This document shows positions 1-10,972 of a stretch of DNA of 64,000 nt, one piece after another. The stretch covers positions 63,383,938 to 63,447,937 of the forward strand of contig CM076259.1 in assembly GCA_038380795.1 (NCBI GenBank), read 5' to 3'. This DNA is from Pyrocephalus nanus (taxonomy: Eukaryota; Chordata; Aves; Passeriformes; Tyrannidae). The translations under genes were made by a program, and so were the position numbers. The notes beneath the pieces are model-generated. The model was not told where the DNA came from. It ran no database searches and saw only the letters and a list, made by a program, of their open reading frames with translations. Position 1 is the first letter of the stretch, and every line of letters starts with the position of its first letter.

Positions 1-240
1 CAAAATACTATTCTTGGATCTGCAAGGCACCCCTGAGCTTTGATATCTGCTCTTTGATACGGTCAGCTGTGAGAGATCTTCAGGTGTAGGAAAGGTGAAA
101 CATCAGTGCTGAGTGTGACATATACTGATCTTGGAGGAAAGTCTCGCCCTGAGAGCATTTAAGTGAGCATAATTTTAACAGTTTCTTTGTGTTCTGACAA
201 ACAGCTACCAGTTCTAGACCACTGCAGATAGGCAAGATGC
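1..240. other. Unique non-coding DNA, left edge
   Basis: No repeat, RNA gene or convincing reading frame is visible. The sequence runs directly into the 3' end of a minus-strand CR1 at 241. Confidence 0.6.
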
Positions 241-455
241 AGAGAATCATTGAATCATTAAGGTTGGAAAAGGTTTCTAAGATCATCAAGTCCAATCATC
301 AACCCAGCATGACCAGGTCTACCACTAGGTCCAGCACTAAACCATGTCCCTAAACATCACACCTACATGTTCTCTGAACCCTTCCAGGGATGGTAATTCC
401 TCCACTGAGCAGCCTGTTCCAATGCTTGACCACCAAGGCAAAAGGTTCCTAATCT
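241..455 (-). mobile_element. CR1 LINE 3' fragment
   Basis: Read on the plus strand this begins with degenerate octamer copies (agaatcattgaatcatta), followed by the 'aggttggaaaagg...gatcatcaagtccaa' block. That block is the reverse complement of a CR1 3' end. It continues through 'ccagggatggtaattcctccactgagcagcctgttccaatgcttgac' type sequence, which is CR1 3'-terminal sequence, and stops matching near 455. Only about 215 bp remain, which is the usual severe 5' truncation of CR1. No coding capacity is left. It lies back to back with the plus-strand CR1 at 930. Confidence 0.85.
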
Positions 456-929
456 AGTCTGTTTTACAATGTCTGGGGCATGAATCACAACTGTACACTC
501 CCAAGCAGCTTAGCTCTCAAGAACAATCCCAGGTCCCTGTGTGCATGGTCATCCAAAGCAAATGTGGCACCAGGGCATTTGTTCATTCTTAGTCTCTTTT
601 CTGAAGAGTATCAACTAGTTGTGGCTCAAGTGAAGCCCTGTGCACTTCTGAAGTTACAGCAGTTTTTGCTCCCAAAAGGCAGATTGGATAAGATACCTCC
701 ATGTCAGTTTCTTTTTGTCCCCTGTAGCCCCCCGACTGTGTCCTCAGAGGATTTACAGCTCAGACACTTCTACACGCCCTGAGGATACAAACTGGGGCAA
801 ATAACTCAAACTTTCAGTTTCATGCTGAAATGCTCTGTCCTACAGCACAGTCCTAGTGTTATTTTGTGCTCTTTGAACCAAATCAACTCCCCTCAGGTTT
901 CAACATAAAATAATTTTGGTGCCCTGGAG
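456..929. other. Unique DNA between two CR1 copies
   Basis: A 100-codon ATG frame lies at 480-782 on the plus strand, but it has no recognisable domain. Its composition does not differ from the surroundings. I regard it as chance. Confidence 0.5.
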
Positions 930-1935
930 CTGCAGAAGCATCATAGGGGTTCCATAGGGCTCCATCTTGGGCCCTGTGCTCTTTGACATTGTCATAAATG
1001 ACTTGGACACAGGACTGGAAGTGATACTAAGCAAGTTTGCAGATGGCACAAAACTGGGAGGAGATGTTGAGTCCCTTGAAGGCCGGGAGGCCCTGTAGAG
1101 AGATCTCAACAAATCAGTGGGCTAGACAATCACCAACCACATGAAGTTCAACAAGGGGAAGTGCTGGATTCTGCACCTGGAATGGGGCAACCCCAGATGT
1201 AGGGGCAGGCTGGGGAATGAGGTTCTAGAAAGCAGTACCATGGAAAGGGACCTGGGGGGTCCTTAATGACAACAAGTTGGATATGAATCAGCAGTGCCCT
1301 GGCAGCCAGGAGGGCTAACCATGTCCTGGGGGGCATCAGGCAAAGCATCAGCAGCTTGTCAAGGGAGGAGATTGTTCTGCTCTGCTCTGCACTCATGCAG
1401 CCTCACCTTGAATATTATATGCAATTTTGGGCACCACAATATAAGAAAGATATTAAGCCATTAATAAAGCCACAGAGAGTGTCCAGAGGAGGGCAACAAA
1501 CATGGTGAAGGGCCTTGAGGGGAAGCTGTATGAGGAGTGTCTGAGATCACTTGGTCAGTTCAGCCTGGAGGAGACTGAGGGGAGACCTCATTGCAGTCTG
1601 CAACTTCCTTGTAAAAGGAAGAGGAGGGTCAGACACTGATCTCATCTCTGTGGTGGCCAGTGATAGGACCTGAGGGAATGGCCTGAAGCTGTGTCAAGAA
1701 GGTTTAGGTTGGATATTAGAGAAAGATTCTTCACTCAGAGGGTGATTGGGCACTGGAACAGGCTCCCCAGGGAAGTGGTCACAGCACCAAGCCCAACAGA
1801 GTTCAAGCAGTGTTTGGACAACATCTTGGGCTGGTCCTGTGCAGGGCCAGGAGTTGGACTCGATGATCCTTGTGGGCCCTTTCAACTCAGCGTATTCTGT
1901 GATTCTGTGAAATAGTGTGTGATTCTGTGAAATAC
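930..1935 (+). mobile_element. CR1 LINE, 5'-truncated, about 1 kb
   Basis: Plus-strand CR1. It starts within the reverse transcriptase region: 'ggttcc...gggctcc...cttgggccctgtgctctttgacattgtcataaatgacttggac' encodes a decayed LGPVLF-N-DLD block. Soon after comes the [13 protein letters not shown] stretch (about 1036-1062, 'tttgcagatggcacaaaactgggagg'), where the catalytic aspartate codons are altered. It continues through the region equivalent to 'NMSQQCA..AKKANGI', the 'RRLRGDL' block near 1560-1590 and the 3'UTR. It ends in ATTCTGTG-type octamers at 1894-1930. Many stops and indels show it is dead. An antisense 136-codon frame (1694-2104) is a shadow. Confidence 0.9.
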
Positions 1936-4500
1936 TCCTGAAGTATCTGAAACCCAACTGGCCCTGATCACCTTTCACATTGATCTGGGTTGCGTTTAGT
2001 TCAGGACACTCAGTTTCTCCAAAATGAGTTAATAAGTCCAGGAATGGAAACCAACCCTTATTACTTGAATATTGCCAGTAAAAAATTAAGAAAACCATAA
2101 GCAAAGCAGTGTATTATGACTACAGCTTAATTTCCCTCCCAACTGTACAGAATTATAATTCTGATGCAATTTTGTGAACAGTCCAAAAATATAATCACTT
2201 TCACTGTTAGACTCTAGTAGTGTTTTAAGTGATGTGTCTGGGGAATGTTTTGTAAACTACTAAGACTGATTCTTCAAAAAGAAAAAAAACCAGTAATCCA
2301 TTTTGTTGTCTCTTCTGTTCAGAAATTATCTGAAAAGTAACAGCCTTTTGTTTTCTTTATGCCATTCTGGACTATGCATGAGGCTGCATGCCCTGAGGCC
2401 TGATCTTCCCGAATCAGCTCTACTGCTTGCAAGGATGAGACCTTGCATCTTTTGGCATGTGAGGGGCAGGAGGGTATAATGCATTTCCAGAGGTCTCCTA
2501 GCTATGGTACCCTCCAGGATGAACCTATCCCTAGTAATATCTTTGGTGAGTTCAGGGATTTAAGGTTGTCAAAGCTACAAGTGATAGATAAAAGATAATA
2601 TGTTGGAAGCTTAATAAGAGCCAGCCCAAACAGAATCAGGGATAACAATATCAGTGCATTATTAACCACAGGAGATGATGTATGTCCTGCATTCATATGC
2701 TCTCATATTTCACAAATAAGTCTGCCCACATGTGGTCTAGCAACTCTGAACTGAGATTGCCCATGGCACTAGAGGTTTATCTTGGTTTTTAAGAAAATTA
2801 GTAAATTTTACAAGAGTAGTATTTGCAAAGATGACATTTCATACAATGGTGCAAAAGATAATCTGTTATGGGCTATGCTGCATTTACAGGTTTGAATGGC
2901 TTTGTGTATATCAGTGTTTAAACTGGCGATGTGCACACAAATAAAGGTTCGTCAAAGTTTGAGCTGATATACTTTGAACTATTTCTTCAAGTGGACACTA
3001 GAAACTTTTAAATTTACTCTCTGTTCCGTTTTCCTTTGGGTCTTCTAGTGTTTCAAGTTGCACCTGGTATAATCCAACTAAGTAGATTAGAAGAAACCTT
3101 CCTTTTTTAACTCAGTGTGTGTAATGCAATTATTTTGTGTTTCCTGTACTCTCCTCTTTTTTTTTTCTTCGTTATAAAGCAAAAAAGGGGAAAGAGTATA
3201 CAAATAATGATAAAAAAACAATAATACTTGGAAAACATAAAGCCACAGTATGGTCCAACTGTATTTCAGTGTTGCTTTAAAAAACCACCAGCATGCTTTG
3301 TTTTGCACTTTGTTTTTGAGGCACAGATTTGTCAGTTTGTCTTCTTGGCTCCATTTGAATAAATGCAAAACAATAAGTAGTCTCTGGGAAAAAAATATAT
3401 ATTTCCACTGGGAACAAATTCTTCTGACTTGAGACTTAACCTGCACACTTCCTCTGGCTCTGAGTTCCTCAGCCCTGATGACTGGCTAATAGAGTATAAC
3501 TTTGGCCTCATTTAAAATGCAATTGCAGAACACACCAGAAAAAGTCATTCAACAGAAGGGCAGACTGTAAATCAAATAAGCTTCTTCCGTTTCTTATTTC
3601 TAGGATCCCACTATTACCCATATTGGCAATATCTGACAGTCATATTCGGCAATGTACCAAATGGTCTACTAATATGACAGATGCATTCTTTAGAAAAGAG
3701 TAACTCTCTCATCCCCCTTGGATACATAGATGTGTGGAAGAAAGCCTCGAACAAAGCTCTCTATTTACTCTTTTCCTGTTCTCATGCTGCTTATTAAACT
3801 AGTTTGATGTAAAACCAAGGTATAAAATTGACTGCTACAGCAAATGTAATTCAATAGTATCACTTCAAAGATAAGTACATTGTTAACTTTCCATTAGAAT
3901 TAACCCATCTGAGGCAGCTCTTTATAGTCACAGAATATTAACGCGTAACCTTGTCAACCATCACTTGCAGCTGGTAAATGCCAGTGATTTTCACTTTATA
4001 AAGCAGCCATCTCAGACAGTAGAAAGCCAAACCTGAAGAAATGCAGGTATACCCAGGTAATGTGACTGATAGCGGTCCTGAGCCAAGAAAATCTGGCATT
4101 TTAAGTGCACCTTGGAGAGGAGTCTCAGGAGAATACAGTATCTGTTTAGAATCCTTTCTAAGTCCCTAATGACACTATCTTGAAATAAATCTTACCTGAG
4201 GCAGGTGTCTCCTCCAATATTCCAATATAAGCCTTTTGTTCTGATACACACAAAGAGCACTTTGAGTTAAATACTTTTCTAGATGGCTCTTTCAAGCTGT
4301 CAGCATTAAGTTTCATAACAAACAGATGTTCATATTTTATAAGCCTCCTCCATAAAAGACTTTCAGTATTCTCTATTTCAACAGAGACACAATGGAAAAT
4401 TATAAGGGTCTAGAAACAGTACTCCTGTGGGAAACTGAAATGACTGAGTTTGGCTACAGCAAAACACATCTACAGCTGTGGAGACATCAGTAGTGAATAG
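1936..4500. other. Unique non-coding DNA
   Basis: AT-leaning single-copy-looking sequence. The minus frame at 3087-3446 (119 codons) has no recognisable features and lies over T/A-rich sequence. No RNA gene, promoter or transposon could be supported. Confidence 0.5.
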
Positions 4501-5530
4501 TGGGAAGGGGTGGATTGAGAAGATGGGATGAAGGCCAAAGGTTTAACATCCTAATGTTGGAGGAACGGTAGCAGAAAGAGGTGGTTGCCCTCCTTCTGTG
4601 AATGCACTGCCTTCAAAATTGACATTTGGGAGAGGCAGTTCAGGGCTGCTTCCTAATGCCAAGATAGGTAACAGATCTGTGAATCCAGTAACACCCATGT
4701 GAGTTGTGGCAGTGTCATTTGTTGCCTTGAAAGCAGGGGAGCAGAAGCAGCCTGTCAGGTTGTGCTGCAGCAATGGGGAAAGGAAGACAGAGCTCTTGCC
4801 CATGAGGCTGCTGTTGGCACCCCAGATGCATAGTGTGGAGTGCTCTGGAGCCTCTGCAGCACCCGTCATGTTTGGAGCTTGCAGACCCGTTGGAGCACAT
4901 GCACCCACCGAGGGGCAAGCACATGGTGTGGAGGTGAGCCACTGGGAACACACCTCTTCATTTTAACAAATGTTGCCAATACCAGTAAGGAGAAGGATGT
5001 GCCTCCCTGACTCAGAAAGGACTGAAAAACGTCACTTTCCAAAACAGCATGTTTTTGTGTGCTGCTTTGCTGCCTGCTGCCTGAAAAACCCTTGTCTTCT
5101 TCTGAAAACTGAAATGGCATCTGTGCTGTTCAACCTTTTTGAGGCAAAACATCCAGAAGAGTCAGAGGAGGAGCTAAAGAAGTCTCTTTCCACACTTCTT
5201 GCTCATTATCGCAAAGGGACTGTTTCAGGGGCAAGGATTTAGCTGGCTTAAAAGGAGTGTGAAGGCAGTCCCATGATGTGCTGTCCCAGACCCTCTGTTC
5301 CTGACACCACCCCTCTACAGACACTTCTTTTTGTACAGCCAAAGTTCCAGCCAGATCAGGGGGCCTTATTGCAATGAAGCCAATCTCTCTCAAAATAAAT
5401 TCCCAACTTTTTTCCTGCTGACTCAGCTCATCATTCAAAATAAACACATCAACCAGAGTGCCAGGTGTGAGGGAAGGAATGGGAGGGCACAGCCAGTGCT
5501 GGCAAAATATCTCTTTTGGCAGTGACACAG
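4501..5530. other. Block with several overlapping chance frames
   Basis: Overlapping frames of 84-136 codons occur on both strands here (for example 4543-4953 minus, 5130-5528 minus and 4706-4966 plus). The sequence is somewhat more GC-rich than its flanks, which lowers stop-codon frequency. None shows a signal peptide, domain, repeated motif or codon pattern that I recognise. The frames contradict one another in strand, so I do not call a gene. Confidence 0.45.
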
Positions 5531-5869
5531 CCCCAAATTGTCTAAAATAATCTGGAACAGTAATGGAAAGAGATTACTTGTCTACTCTGTGCTATTTAAA
5601 AGTCTCCAAAATATAAAGGGATTTTCTTGAATTTATTAGGTCAGCGTTTTCTAACCCTTAGGCAAAAAGAAATTGACTCAGTACCTTAGAGGTATGATAA
5701 AATCTTGTCACTCTGAAATGTATAGGCATTCCCCTAATGAATTCAGGGGAACTAGAACCTGAATTTGAAGTAAGACCTGGGTTTTTTTTTTTCAGTTTGG
5801 ACATGTCCCTTCTGTTACTCTGTATTCTTCCTGCTTCTTGAAATCAGGAATAAACCTAATACTCCTGAG

Positions 5870-5897
5870 TTTTTTGTTTGTTTGTTTGTTTGTTTTT
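5870..5897. repeat. (TTTG)n microsatellite
   Basis: T-run followed by about five TTTG units and a closing T-run. Confidence 0.95.
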
Positions 5898-6065
5898 CTG
5901 AAGCCTTGCAGAAAAGCAATATAAAATGTCCTTTCCACATACATTTGACTGTTCATACTTAATATTTACTTTGAGAAAGACTTTGTTCTAAAAAAATTAA
6001 TTGCATGAATATTTGTGGAAAGCAAACCCAGAGCAGATGCAAGCATAACTAAAGTGGACTGATTT

Positions 6066-6083
6066 AAAAAAAAAAAAAAAAAA
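6066..6083. repeat. Poly-A run
   Basis: Eighteen consecutive A. No poly-A signal or gene-like sequence precedes it, so it is not evidence for a processed pseudogene. Confidence 0.95.
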
Positions 6084-6972
6084 CCATCTATTTAGGTATA
6101 ACTACTTCACAGCATTCATCCAGTCTGGCTGGTCAAAGGAAACATTTTAGATCTTTGAGAGAAAAGATTAATTCTTTCAACAGATACTTTCATGGACAAA
6201 GCAAGTTTGAACAATCCATTCTTTCTTTGTATTCTCTTCTTTACTAGTTATAGATGGAACAAGAACTAAAGAGAGAGGGGAGCGAGAGTCTCACCATCCT
6301 GTTTTCATACAATCATGTAAATTCAAATAAAAATTAAAAACTATGCTTCTGTCCCTTCTCCTACCTCATGATGACCTTCCAGTGTATATTTTCCATTGGT
6401 TTTGTTCAGACTGGTGCTGCCAGTTTGTGATGAAACAGAGGGAAAAAAAGCCATCTTCTGAAAAATGTGAGCTTTCCACATGATGTGGAAGCCAGTCACA
6501 AAGTTCTTGGTTTGAGGTTTCTCAGAAAGAGTGAAGGTATCCCCTGTAGAGATATATGACAAAGAAGATCTTGTTTGTAATATCAAAAAGGTGTCTGTAC
6601 ATGTGTAGACCTTTCAACTGTGAAATTTTCATCCAACATTCTCCAGAAGATCATGAAAGGAATCTAGAGTAATCATTTGGAAGGGAACTGATCTCCAGCT
6701 GGAACCACAAACATATACTGAAATAAACAGCTTTACATCTTCATTTATCATTCCATTCATTTAGAACAAAAGCAAAACTACCCTTGTCCCGGCACGATTT
6801 TACTGTATAATGTACGCCTGCCATCTTGACAGAGATCTAGTCCAGAAAATAGTCCATGACCATTATGGATGTGAATTACATTCCTTTTAAATAACAAGAA
6901 GACACTGGAGAAAATCTGAAGTACTTCAAGAGATGACCAAGAGATGCTTTCCAATAGTAGGGATTTTATTCT

Positions 6973-6982
6973 CCTAATAAGG
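6973..6982. promoter_or_regulatory. CArG box (candidate SRF site)
   Basis: The 10-mer CCTAATAAGG fits the CC(A/T)6GG consensus of serum response factor. A second exact copy in a similar context lies at 7794-7803. Whether it is bound is unknown. Confidence 0.35.
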
Positions 6983-7793
6983 AAGTCATGTTGTACAACT
7001 GTATAATCTTATCCCCACAGTAGAGCCTATAAGGAATAGACTGACACATCTTTTCTTTCTGCTTATATATTAAGCTGATGTGTGTCAGTAAGTATTAACT
7101 TAGAAAGTTGCAGCATTTGTGCAAAAATGGATTGGTATGGATCAAGCAAAAACCATCTTGGAGTGATGCTGTTAGAACAGATTTGCCCTCATTCAAGCCT
7201 TGTTTTAGTGCACAGATGCATTACTTCATCTAAAACAATAAAAGAGAACCAGAAAAATGTTTTGAGACATTATTCATTAAATATTTGTGCTTAATATCTG
7301 TGGAAGGAACAAAGTCAACGTTGTCTTGATTCTTCTTTGAAAGTCCTTGTCCTAGCCAGCCCCAGAGTGTGTTTTTGGAAGTTCAAGTAGAAGAGAAGTT
7401 ATGTACAAGAGGAACATTGAGAGTGGCATGGACATACTGCCTAGATGAGGCGTCCCATGCAAGGGCCTCCTTTGTATATGGGCATTTGCTTTACTCACGG
7501 AAAGCCAAATGAAGTTTGTGCATTCACCACCCTTTGTTTATCTCCCTTAAGTTCCTCTTGTCTGGGCACATAACCAGATCCATCCTAATTCCCAAGGGAT
7601 AACTCTTTTCCACATTCAGAGAGGAAGTGCAGATACAGAGGGAGCTTGAAAAGAACCAGCCTCAAACAAAATTCTGCAGACTTTAAAAAAAAGCAAGTTT
7701 TTACAGGTGAAAGGAAATCAATATGTCTGAAAACAGCCAAATTGATATATATACCAAGCTAGAAGAACTTTCTGTTTGAATAGTTTTTATTTT

Positions 7794-7803
7794 CCTAATA
7801 AGG
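7794..7803. promoter_or_regulatory. CArG box (candidate SRF site), second copy
   Basis: CCTAATAAGG again, preceded by TTTTATTTT. The first copy is preceded by TTTTATTCT. A TGACGTGA sequence (CRE-like half-site) follows about 35 bp downstream. Confidence 0.35.
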
Positions 7804-8626
7804 AAAAGCCAACCGCGTGCCAAAAATAGCATATAGCTGTGACGTGAATAAGCCCCTGTTCCCATCTTGCTGAGAACTCACTGGACTCTGCTTGCTTCAG
7901 AGAGCTTTATAATACCAGGTAACACTATAGCCTAACATTTTGCACATGACGTCTTTACAAGAAAAGGGACTTTGAGTTCCTGCTAGTGCATATGTCTACC
8001 AAATAAAAACTAGAAGGAGAAAAAGTGGGCTCCTGTCTTATATTGGTAGGGCTTCAGTAATTTTGTTAACCTTGTGCCAAAAGAGTAGAAACCAAAATCT
8101 TGCACCTAAGCTTTCCAAATCAACATCAGCAAAATTCATTGCAATATTTGTCCCGATCCAGCCTTAGCAAATAATATACTAATATGCTTCCTCTGAGCTG
8201 TTAGTAAGCTGGAGTAATAGAAGATGGTTTAAAGCGCTAAGAAATAATTATCATGTGGACACTGAAATCCAGCTGTAGAAATTATCATCTCAATTCTATC
8301 AAGCATGTAACTGTGAATAAACTATGAATCAATACAATGGGACAGTGTCCTCTCATCTTTTCAGGAAAGAAACTGCTTCTTCCAAATTATACATTAATGA
8401 ATGACAGTGAGCTTGAAACACTGCAAAATATCCATATACATGCTTGTAAGCTGTATCTTCTCTGTGGATTTATTGGCAAGCAAGTAATTAATAGAGGGAT
8501 TCTCTTCTCCAGACTGTATTTGATCTCTCTAAGCCTCTGTGAACAAAAGATCTGAAAACCAGTGCCAACTAGAATTAAATTATTTTGATGGGAATGATAG
8601 TCCAGCAAAACCTGGACTTTAACATC

Positions 8627-8670
8627 AAGTTCAATGTTAAAATAAGTTCAATGCTAAAATTAGTTCAATG
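8627..8670. repeat. 17-bp tandem repeat, about 2.6 copies
   Basis: Units aagttcaatgttaaaat and aagttcaatgctaaaat sit head to tail, followed by a partial third unit (tagttcaatg). The units differ by one base, so the duplication is recent or has been homogenised. Confidence 0.9.
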
Positions 8671-8684
8671 GACTACTAGTAGAA

Positions 8685-8740
8685 GGTAGTAGAAACTGTG
8701 CTTCACTACTCATTTTAATGGTAGAAACTGTGCTTGACTA
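8685..8740. repeat. Two-copy tandem repeat, about 32-36 bp period
   Basis: The motif 'gtagaaactgtgctt' occurs twice. The first copy follows an extra 'gtagta' and the two are joined by 'cactactcattttaat'. It follows the 17-bp repeat patch directly and precedes a CR1 end by about 70 bp. Confidence 0.8.
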
Positions 8741-8811
8741 TACACTCTTCTCAGATATGGAGATAAAGGCTCTTGATAGCTATTTACAACCTTTCTAATG
8801 CTGCAACTAAA

Positions 8812-9773
8812 TTAATGGAATTGTTTAGGTTGGAAGAGACCTATGGGGTTATCCAGTCCATCTCTTAATCTAGCACCACTATGTTCACCACTAAACCACT
8901 GGCCTCAGGTGCCACATCCACATGTTTTTTGAATACTCCAGGGACTTTGGTTCCACTACTTTCCTAGATAACCTGTTCCAATGTCTGAAAACCCTTTCTG
9001 TAAAGACATTTTTCCTGATATCCAATCTAAACCTCCCCTCGTACAACTTGAGGCCACTTCTTTTCCTATTGCTAGTTACCTAGGACAAGAGACAAAACTC
9101 CACCTGGCTTCAACTTCTTTTCAAGTAGTTCCAGATAGGGACAAGGTCCCCCCTGAGCCTCCTTTTTCCCAGGTTCCAAAACCCCAGTTCTCTCAGCTGC
9201 TGCTCAGAAGACTTGTGCTCCAAACCCTTCATCAGCTGTGTTGTCCTTCTCTGGATATGTTGCAGCATCTCAATGTCTTTCTTACAGTGAGGAGCCAAAA
9301 ACTGAACTCAGAATTTGAGGTACAGCCTCACCAGGGCTAAGTACAGTGGGACAATCACTTGCCAGGTCCTCCTGGCCGCGCTATTTTTGATACAGGCCAG
9401 GATGTCATTGGCCTTCTTGGCTACCTGGGCACACTGCTGGTTCATGCTCAGCTGCTGTCAACCAGCATCCACAGGTTCTTTTCTGCTAGGCAACTTTCTA
9501 GCCACTCTTCCCCCACTCTGTATCACTGCATGGGGTTGTTATGACCCAAGTGCGGGACCCACCACTTTTCCTTGAAACTCATACAGTTGGCCTCAGCCGA
9601 TTGATCCAGCCTGTATATATCCCTCTGCAGAATCTTCCCGCCCTCCAGCAGACCAACACTCCCACCCAACTGCAAACTGACTAAGAATGTACTTGATCCC
9701 TTTGTTCAGGTCATCAATAAAGACATTCAACAGAAATGCCCCCGCTACTGAGCCCTGGGGAAAACCACTTGTG
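8812..9773 (-). mobile_element. CR1 LINE, 5'-truncated, about 0.96 kb
   Basis: Minus-strand CR1. The plus strand starts with a worn tail (ttaatggaattgtttagg) and 'ttggaagagacctatgg'. It then runs through the 3'UTR and the C-terminal reverse transcriptase region. The frame at 9110-9298 (minus) keeps CR1-type residues such as '[20 protein letters not shown]' and a degraded '[15 protein letters not shown]'. The far end is at 'ctgagccctggggaaaaccactt', equivalent to the GVPQGSV block, near 9773. Octamer copies at the tail are nearly erased, which suggests an older insertion. Confidence 0.9.
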
Positions 9774-10781
9774 GTTCTGTAATCATGTAGTCCCTAGTAA
9801 CTAATAGCATCAGCATCGTTCTCATCTTTTAAAGACTAGCTGGCAGGTCATGCTCTGAGAAGTATATCAGTTACTCCATTTACAGAATTCATTACATTAT
9901 TTGAAGGGTTTAACAGGTTTTTTACTAGCACAGTTTAGTACTAAAACTAAGGCTTCTTCAACAGCAACCTACCCAAATCTGAAGTAAAATCCTAATCAAG
10001 CAACTAGGGACATATTTTTTACACCTCTCTTCCAGCTCCCACCACACACAAATTCCAGGCTTGAAGGGAAGTCATGACCAAGATTTTGTCCACTTATAAC
10101 AAATCAGACAAGATAGGATGCTGGAACCATTTATATCACTGTAAATTGAAGAATATCTGAACAGTAATAGTGTAACAGGTGGCCTTAGTGTTGCCTGTGA
10201 GCTTTGAGATTTAAACGGAGGCTACAGTATGTCAATCTCTTACACTAAGACATTTATTCAATACTTGTCCAATACCTCTTTAAAGCAAAAGTGAAACAAA
10301 TTCACCTTTGCTCAGAAAAACATGGGCAAATGGATGACATTCATGCAGTGCCTTCAGGCATCCACAGTGCTTAAAAAATAAGTAACCAATTTAAGCAGGA
10401 AGATCCAGATCTCCAGACAATAAATGCTATTGTAGAGCATTTCGGAAAATGGATATTTTTTTTACTTTTCTTTCTTCTCTTTCATTTTTTTTTTTTTTTT
10501 TTTTTTTTAAATGAACTGTCATCTGAGCTGCTTCTTACAAATGAAAAATTCCAGTGAATGTACAATCTGGACTTTTGTAAATTATGGCAGTAATTCTGTT
10601 GTGACAAGGCTTCACTTGAGACATAAAGGAAGGTCTTGTCTCTGAATACTTGAGCTAAAAAAAATTAGTCTTGTACCTGGGCAATTCACAGAAGGGGAGA
10701 CATATATAGAGATATCTGAATGGAGACTTCTCAAGTTCCCTGAGGAAAGAAATTCTGAGCCCAGAGGTACTTACAGAAGGC
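9774..10781. other. Unique non-coding DNA
   Basis: Nothing recognisable apart from a pyrimidine-rich stretch at 10454-10508. Confidence 0.5.
10454..10508. repeat. Pyrimidine tract ending in T24
   Basis: T/C-rich run closing with an uninterrupted T run at 10485-10508. Confidence 0.9.
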
Positions 10782-10955
10782 CATATAAATGATATTTGTA
10801 GCTCTTGCTTTGTCCACTGATGCAGTCACTTCATCTTAGAAGGCCACTGGATTAGTCAGGCACAACTTGGTGAAGTCTGATTGGCTTTCTATAATCACCT
10901 CCCTATCTTCTGTATGTTTCAAAATATCTTCCCGGAGGATCTGCTCCATGATCTT
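10782..10955 (-). mobile_element. Internal CR1 LINE fragment (reverse transcriptase region)
   Basis: The plus strand reads 'gtccactgatgcagtcacttcatc', 'gattagtcaggcacaactt', 'aatcacctccctatcttctgtatg' and 'ggaggatctgctccatgatctt'. On the minus strand these correspond to the part of CR1 reverse transcriptase just before and around the first catalytic block. Neither a 3'UTR nor an octamer tail is present, so this is an orphan internal piece. It breaks off exactly where a 17-base A-run starts. Confidence 0.75.
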
Positions 10956-10972
10956 AAAAAAAAAAAAAAAAA
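10956..10972. repeat. Poly-A run at a CR1 breakpoint
   Basis: Seventeen A immediately after the internal CR1 fragment. Confidence 0.95.

Larger units (their letters stand above)
5531..8626. other. Unique non-coding DNA with scattered simple repeats
   Basis: Contains a (TTTG)n tract, an A-run and two identical CArG boxes, listed separately. No coding exon is supported. The longest frames (81 codons at 6341-6586 minus; 70 at 7082-7294 plus) are within chance expectation. Confidence 0.5.

Noticed and set aside
4543..5528. Several 130-codon frames as possible genes
   Set aside because: They overlap on opposite strands, have no recognisable domain and lie in locally GC-richer DNA where long frames arise by chance.
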